From positions 496,001 to 560,000 of the forward strand of contig JACKOP010000001.1 in the NCBI GenBank assembly GCA_024234165.1: a DNA stretch of 64,000 bases. Direction: 5' to 3'. Below the pieces are notes generated by a model. The model did not search any database. It saw nothing but the letters and a program-made list of their open reading frames with translations, and was not told where the DNA came from. Origin of the DNA: Pseudomonadales bacterium (lineage in GTDB: Bacteria; Pseudomonadota; Gammaproteobacteria; Pseudomonadales; UBA5518). This document shows, in pieces, positions 46,874 to 56,723 of this stretch. The translations under genes and the position numbers were made by a program. Position 1 is the first letter of the stretch, and every line of letters begins with the position of its first letter.

Positions 46874-47833
46874 TCAGGCCGCGCCGAAACGCTCGCCCAC
46901 CATCGCTTCCGAAGCCGTCCACAACCCGAGCGCCATCGCGCCATCGAGTGCGTAGGATTTCACGCCCTCGGCCGAACCTCTTGCGTCGTTGATCGCCGCG
47001 ACATGGCAATCCTCGAGATAACAGCCACCACGCCCCGCCAGCTCCGGCGCCGTTGCCGCATACACTGTCGTAGCCGCTCCCTCGGCCACGGTCTTGCGCT
47101 GTAGCTTGCCACCCGGGCTGTGAGCATCAACTGCCGCGAGCTCGGCAGCGTCCAGATGGCGATTGAGCTCGGTCGGGATCGCGCCCGGATGAACCGCGTA
47201 GGCATGCACGCCATCAGGGCCGAAGCGACGGTCAAACTCCACCGCGAACAGCACATTCGCCGTCTTCGACTGCCCGTAGGCGATCCACGCGTTGTACGCT
47301 CGACGCTCGAAGTTGAGGTCGTCAAGCTGCACACCGCAGACGCGGTGCCCGATCGAGCTGAGCGCCACTACCCTGCTCGGTGCCGCCCGCAGCAGCGACG
47401 GCAGCAGCAGCCCGGCCAGCAGGAAATGCCCCAGATGATTGCTCGCAAGCTGCATCTCAAAACCCTCGACCGTGCGCTCTAGCGGGCACGCCATGATGCC
47501 TGCATTGTTGATCAGCAAATGGATCGCCAGATGCCTCCGCAGCAGTCGCGCAGCGCAGGCGCGAACGCTCGCCAGCGATGCCAGGTCGAGTCGTTCGAAC
47601 TCAAGCGCCTCGCTCCCAGTGGCTACGCGAATCCGCTCCAGTGCCACACTCGCCTTCTGCTCGTTGCGCGCAGCTACCACCACGTGCGCCCCAGCAGCCG
47701 CCAGCGCGCGCGCGGTTTCCTCACCGAGCCCACCGGAGGCGCCAGTGACCACTGCCACCCGCCCCCTCAGATTGATACCCTGCAACACCTCATCGGTGGT
47801 CGATCTAGCACCGAAACACCTGTTCCCGCTCAT
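46874..47833 (-). CDS. Short-chain dehydrogenase/reductase
   Basis: This 319-residue protein has the SDR nucleotide site VTGASGGLGEETARALA, NNAGIMACP and the catalytic YGQSK with preceding Ser (VVALSSIG). The set, with VHPGAIPTELNRH, is that of the retinol-dehydrogenase-like group. ATG 47833 has GGTGGAGG upstream. The operon context with an enoyl-CoA hydratase suggests degradation of a fatty, terpenoid or aromatic side-chain compound; the substrate is unknown. Confidence 0.9.
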   Translation of the reverse strand: MSGNRCFGARSTTDEVLQGINLRGRVAVVTGASGGLGEETARALAAAGAHVVVAARNEQKASVALERIRVATGSEALEFERLDLASLASVRACAARLLRRHLAIHLLINNAGIMACPLERTVEGFEMQLASNHLGHFLLAGLLLPSLLRAAPSRVVALSSIGHRVCGVQLDDLNFERRAYNAWIAYGQSKTANVLFAVEFDRRFGPDGVHAYAVHPGAIPTELNRHLDAAELAAVDAHSPGGKLQRKTVAEGAATTVYAATAPELAGRGGCYLEDCHVAAINDARGSAEGVKSYALDGAMALGLWTASEAMVGERFGAA

Positions 47834-47854
47834 AAGTGCCTCCACCTGTCTCCA

Positions 47855-48349
47855 TCAAACCTTGGGCGCACGCTTCTTCGGAATCCGCGAGTTGTCCCAG
47901 CTGAAACCGCGTTCGGGTGTGAATACGATCCAACGCCAGTTCTTTCCCATAGCGGTGCTTTCGTTGCGCGTGCTGCCACCGCTGCCAAAACCGTCGTTCG
48001 CATACTTGGCGCCCATCGCATCGCGCACCAGCACATCAAGGTGCGCATCGGCGGCCTCCGCAGCAGCGTCCTCCAACACCCGTGCCGTTCCTTCGAGCAT
48101 CACCCCCTGCAAATCGGGATAGCGCTCATTGCGGTCGAGCGTCATCGTGCAGCGCGGGTTGCGCCGCAGGTTCTCCACCTTCTGCCCGCGCGTGTACACA
48201 TAGATCTTACCCTCGGCCCAGCAATACCACAGCGGCGCTAGGTTGATGCGCTCGTCCGGTCCATGCGTCGCTAGTCGGATGATCTTCGCTTCGCGCAGAA
48301 AGCCTTCGATTTCGATGTCGCTCATTGCGAAATTGCCGTTGATTTTCAT
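47855..48349 (-). CDS. Pyridoxamine 5'-phosphate oxidase-like FMN-binding protein
   Basis: This 164-residue protein has the split-barrel flavin fold (IIRLATHGPDERINLAPLWY, GKIYVYTRGQKVENLRRNPR, LEGTARVLED, WRWIVFTPERGFSWDNSRIP). Members of this family are F420- or FMN-binding reductases or oxidases. Start ATG 48349; a longer frame reaches into IS5 copy D and is rejected. It is the first gene of the three-gene minus-strand group. Confidence 0.85.
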   Translation of the reverse strand: MKINGNFAMSDIEIEGFLREAKIIRLATHGPDERINLAPLWYCWAEGKIYVYTRGQKVENLRRNPRCTMTLDRNERYPDLQGVMLEGTARVLEDAAAEAADAHLDVLVRDAMGAKYANDGFGSGGSTRNESTAMGKNWRWIVFTPERGFSWDNSRIPKKRAPKV

Positions 48350-48363
48350 GTACGAACCTCTAT

Positions 48364-49600
48364 GGAGAAACAGATTTATTCGACACTCGAGCAGCACGCG
48401 CGAGCGTTGGATCATCGATAATACGCACATCACGCAGCAGCACGGTGTTCTCCCTCATGAAGCAGATCAGTTTCTCGGATGCAGAGTTCGCGGCGAAGAA
48501 AAAAGTCACGCGCCGTGAACGCTTTCTGACGGAGCTTGATCGCCTGGTGCCGTGGCGTGTGCTGGTTGCACTCATCGAGCCGTACTACCCGAAGAGCGGA
48601 GAGCGTGGACGCCTCCGATCGGACTCGAGCGCATGCTGCGCATGTATGTGGCTCAGAACGCCACGGGGCTGTCCGACGAAGGTATCGAGGACGCCATGTA
48701 CGACAGTGGTTCGGTACGACACTTCGTGGGCGTGGACCTCGCGATCGAGTCGGCTCCCGATGCCACGACGCTGCTCAAGTTCCGCCGCCTGCTCGAAGCG
48801 CATGGGCTGACCCGCAAACTCTTTGGCGCGATCAACGCTCAACTCGAGTCTGTCGGATTGCTGCTGCGTCAGGGCTCCATCGTCGATGCCACGCTGATCG
48901 CGGCTGCCCTTCGACGAAGAACCGCTCCAGATCGCGTGACCCCGAGATGCATCAATCGAAGAAAGGAAACCCGTGGCATTTCGGCATGAAAGCCCCTGTG
49001 AGCGTCGATGCGGACTCTGGCCCGGTGCACACGGTGGTGGGCACGGCAGGAAACGTGTCCGATGTCACCGTGACCGAGCAGTTGCTGCATGGCGAGGAAG
49101 AAGTCGTGTTCGCCGATGCGGGCTACACCGGTGCGCCCAAGCGTGACGGGTTGACCAACAAGGAAGTCGAATGGCAGATCGCCGCCAAGCGTGGTTCGAT
49201 CAAGAAGCTGCCCGAAGGAAGCCCCTATCGCATGGCCCTCGAGGCATTGGAGAAGGCCAAGGCCAGCATGCGTGCGAAGGTGGAGCATCCGTTCTGCATG
49301 GTGAAGAACCTGTTCCGTCACCGCAAGGTGCGTTACAAGGGATTGGCGAAGAACGAAGCGCAGCTCTTCACGCTGTTCGGGTTGGCGAATCTGATGCTGG
49401 CTCGCAGGCATTTTGCGGGCGTATACGGGAGAGGTACGTCTTGAAAACGGGAAATCGGGAGAAAACCTCCCGATTTGAGGTGAAAATGGGCTGATTTCGT
49501 CAGTTTCAGGTGAAGAAACGGCAGCCAGCGCAAAAATTCGCGTTGATGGCAATAGTTTTCGCTTTGAGTCGACGGATTTCATGGATAGATCAGCGCTTCC
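48364..49600 (+). mobile_element. IS5-family element, copy D
   Basis: This 1237-bp copy differs in length from copy C by exactly two missing bases. Its flanks are CTAT on the left and GTAA on the right, so no target duplication is seen. The right edge abuts the 163-bp block duplicated with 34823-34985. Copies C and D bracket the hydratase/SDR/flavoprotein genes in direct orientation. Confidence 0.88.
48457..49444 (+). pseudogene. IS5-family transposase with two single-base deletions (copy D)
   Basis: Relative to copy C, one C is missing from the run near 48612 and another from the run near 48909. The frame breaks after KSGERGR and returns after the second deletion, from KNRSRSRDPEMHQSKKGNPW onward. 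Otherwise the sequence is nearly identical. Both losses are in C runs, so sequencing error is possible. Confidence 0.85.
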
Positions 49601-49763
49601 GTAACGAGGCTCAAATTCCCATGTTCACATGGGCATCTTGCAAATAGAAAAGTTCTATAACAACACCCATATGGGTGAAGCTTCTTGCAAAACTCTTTGC
49701 GCTTTTCAGTGCCAATCGCCTGATGTGGCCCGTCCTCCAAGTTTCGCACTTCGTCTCTGATTC
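49601..49763. repeat. 163-bp flank shared with 34823-34985 (inverted)
   Basis: This block is the reverse of 34823-34985 and sits between IS5 copy D and the IS66 terminus at 49764. It begins GTAACGAGGCTC, which superficially looks like an IS66 end, but other relics (41637 and 63241) place the true terminus at GTAACCGTCC. Confidence 0.75.
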
Positions 49764-49851
49764 GTAACCGTCCAAACCACGCCGTTCTGTTATCCCGTCT
49801 GAACCTTCGCGATGCTCTGTTTCAACGAAGTGGTGTTGGAGGAGTATCGCC

Positions 49852-50195
49852 ATGGGTTCGGCATCGACGGGTTCAGGTTCTGTGCGCAAGTATGCACGCC
49901 ACAGCGCGGCACAGTGGCGCGCGCTGATAAGCGAGTTCGAGGCGAGCGGTGTTTCGCAGCAGGCGTTCTGCACCCGCCACGGCACGGCGAAGAGCACCTT
50001 CGAGCTGTGGCGGCGCAAGCTGCGCGGAGCCCGGAACACCGATGTGGCGGGCGTTCGGCCCGAGGCGCTGTTTGTCGAGCTGACCGCGCCAGTGGTCGAC
50101 AAGACCGAGGTGCTACCGACCACACCTGCATGGGAGGTAGAGCTCGACCGGGTGCGGGTGTGGTGCTGCGGCTGCGCCGGGGCGCCCCATGCTGA
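49852..50195 (+). pseudogene. tnpA: IS66 TnpA with late frameshift (copy 2)
   Basis: This gene is almost identical to copy 1 (MGSASTGSGSVRKYARHSAA) up to WEVELD near 50145, where one base is missing from the CTGGG region (copy 1 reads LDLGAGVVLRL). The last 15 or so residues are therefore out of frame unless the deletion is a sequencing error. Confidence 0.8.
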
Positions 50196-50548
50196 GCATC
50201 AGCAGTGCATCGCGCATCTGGCTGTGCCTGGAGCCCACCGATATGCGCTGCTCGTTCGATGGGCTGTCGGCACGGGTGAGGCAACACCTGGGCGAAGACC
50301 CGCTGGGCAGCAGCAGCCAATGGTTTGCGTTTATCAACCGCCGCGCCACGCAGATCAAGGTGCTCGGCTTCGAGACGGGCGGTTACTGGATCTGGTCGAA
50401 GCGACTCGAGCGCGGACACTTTGCCCGCCTGATGACACGCGATGGACGCGTGAAACGCGCACTGTGCGCCACCGAGTTTCTGGCGCTGCTCGAAGGCGTC
50501 GACGTCGAGATAAAAAGGCAGCGAAAACGCTACCGAACAACGGCATGA
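50189..50548 (+). CDS. tnpB: IS66 accessory protein TnpB (copy 2)
   Basis: This intact 119-residue TnpB is nearly identical to copy 1 (small changes such as VRQHLGEDPLGSSSQWFAFI). The start overlaps the tnpA stop. tnpC follows after 54 bp. Confidence 0.9.
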   Translation: MLSISSASRIWLCLEPTDMRCSFDGLSARVRQHLGEDPLGSSSQWFAFINRRATQIKVLGFETGGYWIWSKRLERGHFARLMTRDGRVKRALCATEFLALLEGVDVEIKRQRKRYRTTA

Positions 50549-51590
50549 GCAGGGGCATTCCGGTACAATAACAGCACGGTTTTCCTGCAGTATCTTCCGC
50601 CCTTGAACGCCGCTTCGCGCATCGTCGAACTCGAACAAACTAATGCGCAACTCACGGTGCAGATGGCCGCGATGACGCAGCAGTTTGGCGCCGAGATCGC
50701 CGCGCTGAAGCAGCAGCTCGACTGGTTCAAGCGCCAGCTCTTCGGGCAGAAGAGCGAGAAGCAGCTGAGCATCGATCCTGCCGTGCAGGGCAACCTGCTC
50801 GATGCACTCGGTGTGCTTGAACCGCCGCAGAAGTCCCCACCGCCTCCCGAGCAGTCGATCACCTACACGCGCCGGGGCAAGGTGCGCGATGCGGCGGTGA
50901 ACGACTCAGGATTGCGCTTTGGCCCCGATGTCACCCGCGACGTGATCACCATCGTCGATCCGGCGATTGCCGCCGTACCCGAGGAGCGACGCAAGCTGGT
51001 CTCTGAGCGCGTCAGCTACCGCCTGGCGCAGCGCCCGGGCAGCTACGGGATCATCGAGTACCACTACCAGACCTGGAAGCTGGTCGACGAGCAGCGCATC
51101 GTCAGCACCCCGGCACCGGCCAGCGTACTCGAGCGCTGTGTGGCCGATGTGAGCCTGCTGGCCGGAATGCTCGTCGACAAGTTCTGCTACCACCTGCCGC
51201 TGTATCGCCAGCACCAGCGGATCGCCCAGTGTGGCATCCAGCTGAGCCGCACCAGCCTCGGCAACTGGAGCGGACGGGCCATCGATCTGCTGCGTCCCAT
51301 CGCAGCCGCCCAGCACGCCCACATCCTCAGCGGATCGGTGGTAGCGATAGACGAGACCCCGATCAAGGCGGGACGCGAGAAGCAGGGCAAGATGCGCCAG
51401 GCCTACCTCTGGCCGATCTACGGCGAGGACGACGAGATCGTCTTCCACTACGCGCCGACCCGGGCGCACCACCATGTCGAGAAGATCCTGGGGCCGGACT
51501 TCCGGGGAACGCTGCTCTCGGACGGCTACGCCGCCTACAGCGCCTATGCGGCACGCAAGGGTGGTATCACCCACGCGGGTTGTTGGGCGC

Positions 51591-51685
51591 ATTATCCCGA
51601 GTCTGCAGTTATCCGGAGTAGATGCATCAAGCAGCGGCTTCGTGTCACAAAGTAAGCGTTTTTTGTCCGGATAATGCGGCGGCGT
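51591..51685 (+). repeat. Left terminal inverted repeat of the RIT element
   Basis: The outer part (two TTATC motifs 17 bp apart, separated by CCGAGTCTGCAG) matches the right end at 30 of 31 positions. The inner part, around TGTCACAAAG and TCCGGATAAT, also matches the right end in inverted form but with gaps between. Nothing coding is seen before the ritA start at 51756. Confidence 0.75.
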
Positions 51686-52374
51686 CATCCGCATCGACCA
51701 GCCAGCGTTGTATTGACTGACGACCACGCGTTTCGTGGAGTGCGGGAGATGCCCGATGCGGCGACCCGTCGGTGTTCCGTATCGATTGACCGATGTCAAA
51801 CACGTTTGGCGTCGTAATCACGGGCTGGGACGTCAGTCGCTCGCCGTCTACGAGTATTGGCTGTATCGCTTTGCTCGCTACTGCGAGCGGTACTCACTGG
51901 ATCAGCGCACCGAGCTGACACAGTGCGGTGCCGAGCGCTTCGCGCGCTGGTGGCAATTGCACGGCAGTTGTCGTCACGGCCGGATCGAGGTTGCGACCGC
52001 CGCATCACACGGACCGTTGCGCGCATGGGCGTTTGCCCTCTCGATGTTAGGCGAGCCAATGCCGCCGTGGAGCCCCCCCACAGGCTGCGCCACCTGTCTT
52101 GCCTCCCAGTTCCACTGGACCCGCTTGACCCGGTTTTGTGAGAGACCGAACCGGGGCGTGTCGGCCATGCCCGTCGGCATAGTCGCCATCTCGCATTCTC
52201 TCTGCAAGGCAGGCGCAAAGCACCTCGTTGTGCCTGTGTACCCTGTGGGCGCGAGGGGTAAGAGTCGTGGGCACGCGGTGGGCAACAGGGATGTTGTCCA
52301 CGGCGTGTCCACACGGCCCGCAGGGCTTGCCCCGCTCCGCAGGACGCGTCCACAAGTGCACAGGCCTGTGCATC

Positions 52375-53361
52375 TCAGGCCACCCGCCTGCGCTCGGCAT
52401 CCTGCGCCAGCGCTTCGTCGAGCTTCCTGCGCGCTGCCTTTGCCCAACCCTGCCAGCGTGGCAAGGTGATGGCTACTCCGTCGACATACACGTCCCGCGG
52501 CGTAACCACATCACCGCCGTCAGCCGGCCCGAGCGCCCAGTGCGGGCGGATCGTGTTGTAGCGTTCGCGAAACGCGGCCAACTTCTCGCGTGCATCGGCC
52601 GGCGAGTCGTAGAGCTGCCAGTACACCTCTTCGCGTTTGAGTGTCTGGTGAAAACGCTCCAGCAGACCCAACTGCTGTGGCGTGCGGTAGCGCGTACGCA
52701 CGTGACGAAACGTCTCCCCGACATGCGCCCGAAAACGTTTGGCCAGGAAGCTCGAGCCGTTGTCTGTCACCAAAAACGGCTGTGTCCCGATCTCTCCGTG
52801 CAGACGCTCAGCCTCGGCTCGCGCCTGATCGATCGCCACGTTGATCTCGGGCGCCGCATAGCTTGGCGTCAAATGCAGCGCCAGCAGGTAACGGCTGTAG
52901 TAATCGATCACCGTGACCGCATACCACCACCCGTGGCCAGGAATGTGGACATAGGTCACGTCCGCCTGCCACAGCGCATTGACCCGCGTCGGCAGCAGCT
53001 CGAAGAGCTTCGCACTCTGGTGCAACTCGGCCGCTGTGGCGCGGCGCTTCTGGAACAGTTTCTCGGCCTTGAACACCGCGTGCACGAACTTGCGGCTCAT
53101 CGCATGACCATCGCGCCGGAGCACGATGGTCGGACGCTTGTAGCCCCACCACGGGTAGCGTCGCGCGTACGCTACGACCGTGGCCTTCTGCCCTTCGTCA
53201 AGCACCTGAGGCTTGGGACCCGGGCGAGCCCGTTGTCCCGTAACCGCGCGCCGGTAGTAGGTTGATGCGGCCACGCCTAGCGCACGCAGCACCGCCTTCA
53301 TGCGTACCCTGGGATTCGCGCGAACCTGCGCCACAATCAGGACCCGTACTTCTGCGCTCAA
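52375..53361 (-). CDS. IS3-family transposase OrfB
   Basis: This 328-residue integrase-type transposase has an HTH/IS3 N-terminal part (MKAVLRALGVAASTYYRR, YPWWGYKRPTIVLRRDGHAM) and the DDE core: Asp in LWQADVTYVHIPG, Asp in LVTDNGSSFLAKRF, Glu in LLERFHQTLKREEVYW. The start is TTG 53361. Normally it would be reached by frameshifting from orfA; the nested IS110 insertion has cut that link, so the element is no longer active. Confidence 0.88.
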   Translation of the reverse strand: MSAEVRVLIVAQVRANPRVRMKAVLRALGVAASTYYRRAVTGQRARPGPKPQVLDEGQKATVVAYARRYPWWGYKRPTIVLRRDGHAMSRKFVHAVFKAEKLFQKRRATAAELHQSAKLFELLPTRVNALWQADVTYVHIPGHGWWYAVTVIDYYSRYLLALHLTPSYAAPEINVAIDQARAEAERLHGEIGTQPFLVTDNGSSFLAKRFRAHVGETFRHVRTRYRTPQQLGLLERFHQTLKREEVYWQLYDSPADAREKLAAFRERYNTIRPHWALGPADGGDVVTPRDVYVDGVAITLPRWQGWAKAARRKLDEALAQDAERRRVA

Positions 53362-53985
53362 AGTGATGGGCCCGAGAGCTTCCTAAGAAACACCCTCGAG
53401 AGCCTCCAACCGAAAACCGAACTCGGCCGCACGTCGATGTAATTGCTTGACGACACGTTCACGGTATCTGTGCTCGTAGTGATCGCTGCCTGGATCTCGG
53501 TAGTCCGTGCCAAATCGCATCGCGTTGTAGAACAAAACGGCAATCTTGCGCGCCGTCGCAGTCACTGCCTTGGCCTTACCGATTCGTGCCCCTAAACGTC
53601 GATAGAATGCGCCAAGTGCCGTGTTCGTTCGTCCCACTGTCACCGCAGCCAACCGCAGGTGTGCCGCAACCCGGTTGCTGGTCTTTCGCGTATGCGCCGA
53701 TAACACTTTGCCGCCGCTGATCTTGCAGCCTGGCGACAAGGTCAACCAGGAGGTGAAGTGCTTCGCTGTTGGCCAACGGCTCAGGTCGGTGCCGCACTCT
53801 GCAATCAGACGCAACGCGAGGAAGGGCCCGATGCCGTGGATCTGCGTCAAGTCGGTCCCCGCAAGCTGATATAACGCGGGCCGCGTATCAAAGCGCAACG
53901 CATTCTTGTGTCGCGTCTTGTGTCGCGCCTTGGGCAACGGTGACGCGGGACACGCCTTGTCGGCACTCAGATCAAGCAGAGTTTC

Positions 53986-55449
53986 TTGCAAAACTCTTTG
54001 CGTTTTTCATTGCGCAACCGCCTGATGTGTCCCACCACATGCGTAGCAGCATTTTGTCGGGATTTTCGAACCCATGAATGTGATCGCAGCGATCGATTTC
54101 GACGCATTCGAGCCGTTTTGTCGGGCGCAGTCGATAGCTGCCCGTTCCCGCGTGGGTGGGGAGGAGGACTTTGATGGGATCGGGTGAAGCGTACCTACAA
54201 GAGCAGCCGCATCAACTGATCGGCACTGAGCACCAGCACACCGAACATCAAATGGCTCATCACCTTGGCGGCGCCCTGCACGCGCACCTGATTGCCGCCG
54301 AACTCGTCCTTGAGCCGCGCGTTGCTGCGCTCGGCGACGACGGTGCGCTCGTTGTAGCGCACGGCGTCCGCCGGATCGAACGACTCGCCTTGAGTCCGCC
54401 ACGTGGATTGTGATCGATCAGCGGTACGTGGTTCAGGCTACGACAGTGCTCGTGCAGATCGAGGCTGCAGTAGGCGGCGTCCATCACATCGTAGAGATTG
54501 GTCACGCGCTCGGCGCTGATCAGCGACAACGGGATCGCGGCGCGGCTGTCGTGCATCGAGGCCGCGGACAGCAGCGCCGATATCGGCACCCCACAGTCGG
54601 CGGTGTCGAGATGCAGCTTGTAGCCGTTCCAGCTGACCTTGTAGCCCTGCGCATTGGACTTCGTGCCGCGATCACAGGCGGTCGGAATCTCCGCCAGCAT
54701 CTCAGCCGGGCACTGTCCGCGTTGGCGCTCGATCGGCGAGCGCGTGACCACCGTGCACTTTTCATCACGCCGTGGCCCACCCGTTTCGTGCACGGTGTAT
54801 GCCCCGACATCGAATTGGTCGCCGTTGCCGTCGTACCGCGCACCGGTCGCTCGCGCGCCTTGATCGCCGTGCCGTCGCGGCTGATGTGACCGATCAGCTG
54901 ATCACCGAGATGCGTCTTGATCAACGTCTCATGCATGCACGCTCGGCCAACTTCGTGGTCGCAAACTCCTCGAAGGCCCGCGAAAACGTGGCTTCCGATG
55001 GCAACTTGCGGTACAGCGGGAATCCGCAAATCCGCCGCAGAGCCCGATCGATCATCAATCGCTCGATCAGCGCCGCAGTCGTGGTCAACCCCAGCGCCGC
55101 CTTGGCCACGAAGGCATTCGCGAGCCACGCCCGATCGTGTGGACGGCGTCCGACGCCGCACCTTACCCGGGACGAGGCAACGAATTCCTCGATCCGCACC
55201 CACTCCAGCAGGTGGATCAATCGCTCGAGCTTCGGCGTCGTCTGGCCGAGGTCTTGCTTCAATTCGGGAAGCACCTCGTGCTGGATGACATGCCAGCGTT
55301 GCAGGATCAGGTCTCGACGGGTAGCATTCATGGCGTGGGCGATATGGTGTTGGATTTGACAACTGCATCATGCCAGAAATGGCCGCCCACTCTCCCTTCC
55401 TTTCCGCGCACCATCGCAAAAAATCCACGCTACCTCATGCGTTTTGCAA
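53986..55449 (-). mobile_element. Decayed DDE element nested in the IS110 transposase gene
   Basis: The ends carry TTGCAAAAC (53986-53994) and its inverse (55441-55449). Part of this may be the target duplication, since TTGCAA at both edges restores the IS110 frame. The element holds one frameshifted transposase. Its two ends recur as relics at 41071-41200 and 34858-34905, so it was once present in more copies. Confidence 0.7.
54195..55331 (-). pseudogene. DDE transposase (IS4/IS1182-like) with several frameshifts
   Basis: Pieces on the minus strand: MNATRRDLILQRWHVIQHEV, LANAFVAKAALGLTTTAALI, FPLYRKLPSEATFSRAFEEF; in a second frame HETLIKTHLGDQLIGHISRD and GTAIKARERP (first Asp); then NAQGYKVSWNGYKLHLDTAD, DVMDAAYCSLDLHEHCRSLN; and in a third frame NERTVVAERSNARLKDEFGG (Glu) to the stop at 54195. 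The family is transposase-like with certainty; the exact IS family is not certain. Confidence 0.75.
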
Positions 55450-56220
55450 GAGGCTCAGCAGTATCCGTTCGATCGCTTTATCACATTCATCAATACATGC
55501 CTGGTAACTGTCATACAGTGCAAGCGCTTGTTGCAGCGCAAAGACATGTTCAGCCTGGTAGTTGCCCACGAGGGCGGCACATACCGTCTCCTGAGATGCC
55601 TTGCAATTGACATCGCGCATGGCGGCCAACACCTGTGGGTCACGCTCGCCGCTGACGATGGCACGGACGATCCGCATACCCGTCACGCCGGTGATATCGC
55701 TGACCACATGGTGCAACTGCAGGTTCATGAAGGTCAGCGCTTTCTGCATATGCTGAATGTGTGCAGCCGCATAGTCGAGAAGTCGTTCACGCTGGCGCAG
55801 ATACGAGCGCAGGGCGGCGATGCCGCCCGTCGGCCGAAAGCTTGCTCGCAACAACCCACAGGCATGCAGCCGTTGCAACCACTGCGCATCGTTGACATCG
55901 CTCTTGCGACCCGGCACGGCGCGAGCCTCTCGCGCATTGGCCACGATGGCATCGATGCCATGTCGGACCAGCACCTCGTACACCGGCACCCAGTACACGC
56001 CGGTGGACTCCATCGCCACCGTTTTCACACCAACGGATACCAACCAGTCGGCCATGCGTTCGATATCGGCGGTGAAGGCTTGAAACGTCTGTACTGGTTC
56101 GTCACTAAGTTCCGCTGCAACGGCAACAACATGGAAGCGCGAACCAATATCGATGCCGGCAGCTCGTTCGTGGATGACAGGCAATCCACGTGGTTTTGTC
56201 GTAGATTTGGACATGATCAT

Positions 56221-56440
56221 CTCCTGTTGGCTGAGTACGCCGGACGGGGACTCGGATCAGATCATCTTCCTAAACGGGGTCACACGAAGTGCCGCCACAG
56301 TTGGGTCCGCAGCTTCCCCTGGGCCAGGTTTTTTGACGGGGTCACAACCTCCAAAAGGCTTACGGCCTCAGTCCAGGCGTCGGCGCAGTGTAGCCGGGCG
56401 TGTGTTTCTAGTCACAAGGGACGCGGCAGGCCGCGAGAGA
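56221..56440 (-). ncRNA. Possible IS110 bridge RNA region
   Basis: This is the only long non-coding stretch of the IS110-family element and lies upstream of its transposase. In IS110-group elements (for example IS621) this end is transcribed as the bridge RNA that pairs with target and donor DNA. I see GC-rich segments able to fold (for example GACGCGGCAGGCCGCGAG near 56421-56438, a CGGC/GCCG pairing), but I have not predicted a structure. The call rests mainly on position. Confidence 0.4.
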
Positions 56441-56723
56441 GGTTTTTTAACACGCGGTTCGCCACCGTAAGCTCCCCGATCACCTGCTCGCGCGATTCGA
56501 TTTCGCGCTGCAGTCGTGACACTTCCTTCGTCAGTGCCGCATTCGCGGTCTTGCCGCTCAACCCTTGCTTACCGGCTTGTAGAAAATCATCACGCCAGCG
56601 GTACAACGACTGCTCACTCACCCCATAACGGCGCGCTACCTGCGCCGCTGGCTCCTCCTTGCGCAGCATCGACAACACCGCCTCGATGCGCTTCTCTACC
56701 GATAGTTCACTCCGCTTTCCCAT
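56412..56723 (-). CDS. IS3-family transposase OrfA, 3' end replaced
   Basis: This 103-residue protein has an HTH (KRIEAVLSMLRKEEPAAQVA, RRYGVSEQSLYRWRDDFLQA) and a leucine-zipper end (ALTKEVSRLQREIESREQVI). It is the OrfA partner of the OrfB at 52375-53361. Genuine sequence stops at the A-rich slippery-type region near 56446 (NRVLKN); the last residues come from the IS110 insertion. Confidence 0.85.
   Translation of the reverse strand: MGKRSELSVEKRIEAVLSMLRKEEPAAQVARRYGVSEQSLYRWRDDFLQAGKQGLSGKTANAALTKEVSRLQREIESREQVIGELTVANRVLKNLSRGLPRPL

Larger units (their letters stand above)
53383..56220 (-). pseudogene. IS110-family transposase, interrupted
   Basis: The N-terminal piece (MSKSTTKPRGLPVIHERAAG) has the DEDD RuvC-like domain: GIDIGSRFHVVAVA, VAMESTGVYWVPVYEVL and GRKSDVNDAQWLQRLHACGL. 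The C-terminal piece has the transposase_20 domain with the Ser region (LTQIHGIGPFLALRLIAECG, LTLSPGCKISGGKVLS). Removing the insert at 53986-55449 while keeping one TTGCAA joins the pieces in frame (SLLQ-ETLLDL) to give about 459 residues. Confidence 0.85.
53385..56440 (-). mobile_element. IS110-family element nested in the IS3 element
   Basis: It separates IS3 orfA from orfB and carries one transposase gene (N-terminal piece at 55435-56220, C-terminal piece at 53383-53991) split by a further insertion. There are no obvious terminal inverted repeats, as expected for IS110 elements. The exact ends are uncertain by about 10 bp. The long non-coding end lies upstream of the transposase (56221-56440), the IS110-group arrangement. 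Confidence 0.78.

Noticed and set aside
44812..49600. Active composite transposon made by IS5 copies C and D
   Set aside because: The flanks do not show matching 4-bp duplications at either the outer or the individual ends, and copy D has a broken transposase.
49601..49612. GTAACGAGGCTC as the IS66 left terminus
   Set aside because: Two other relics (41637 and 63241) end at GGTTTGGACGGTTAC, placing the terminus at 49764; the 163 bp outside is a separate relic.
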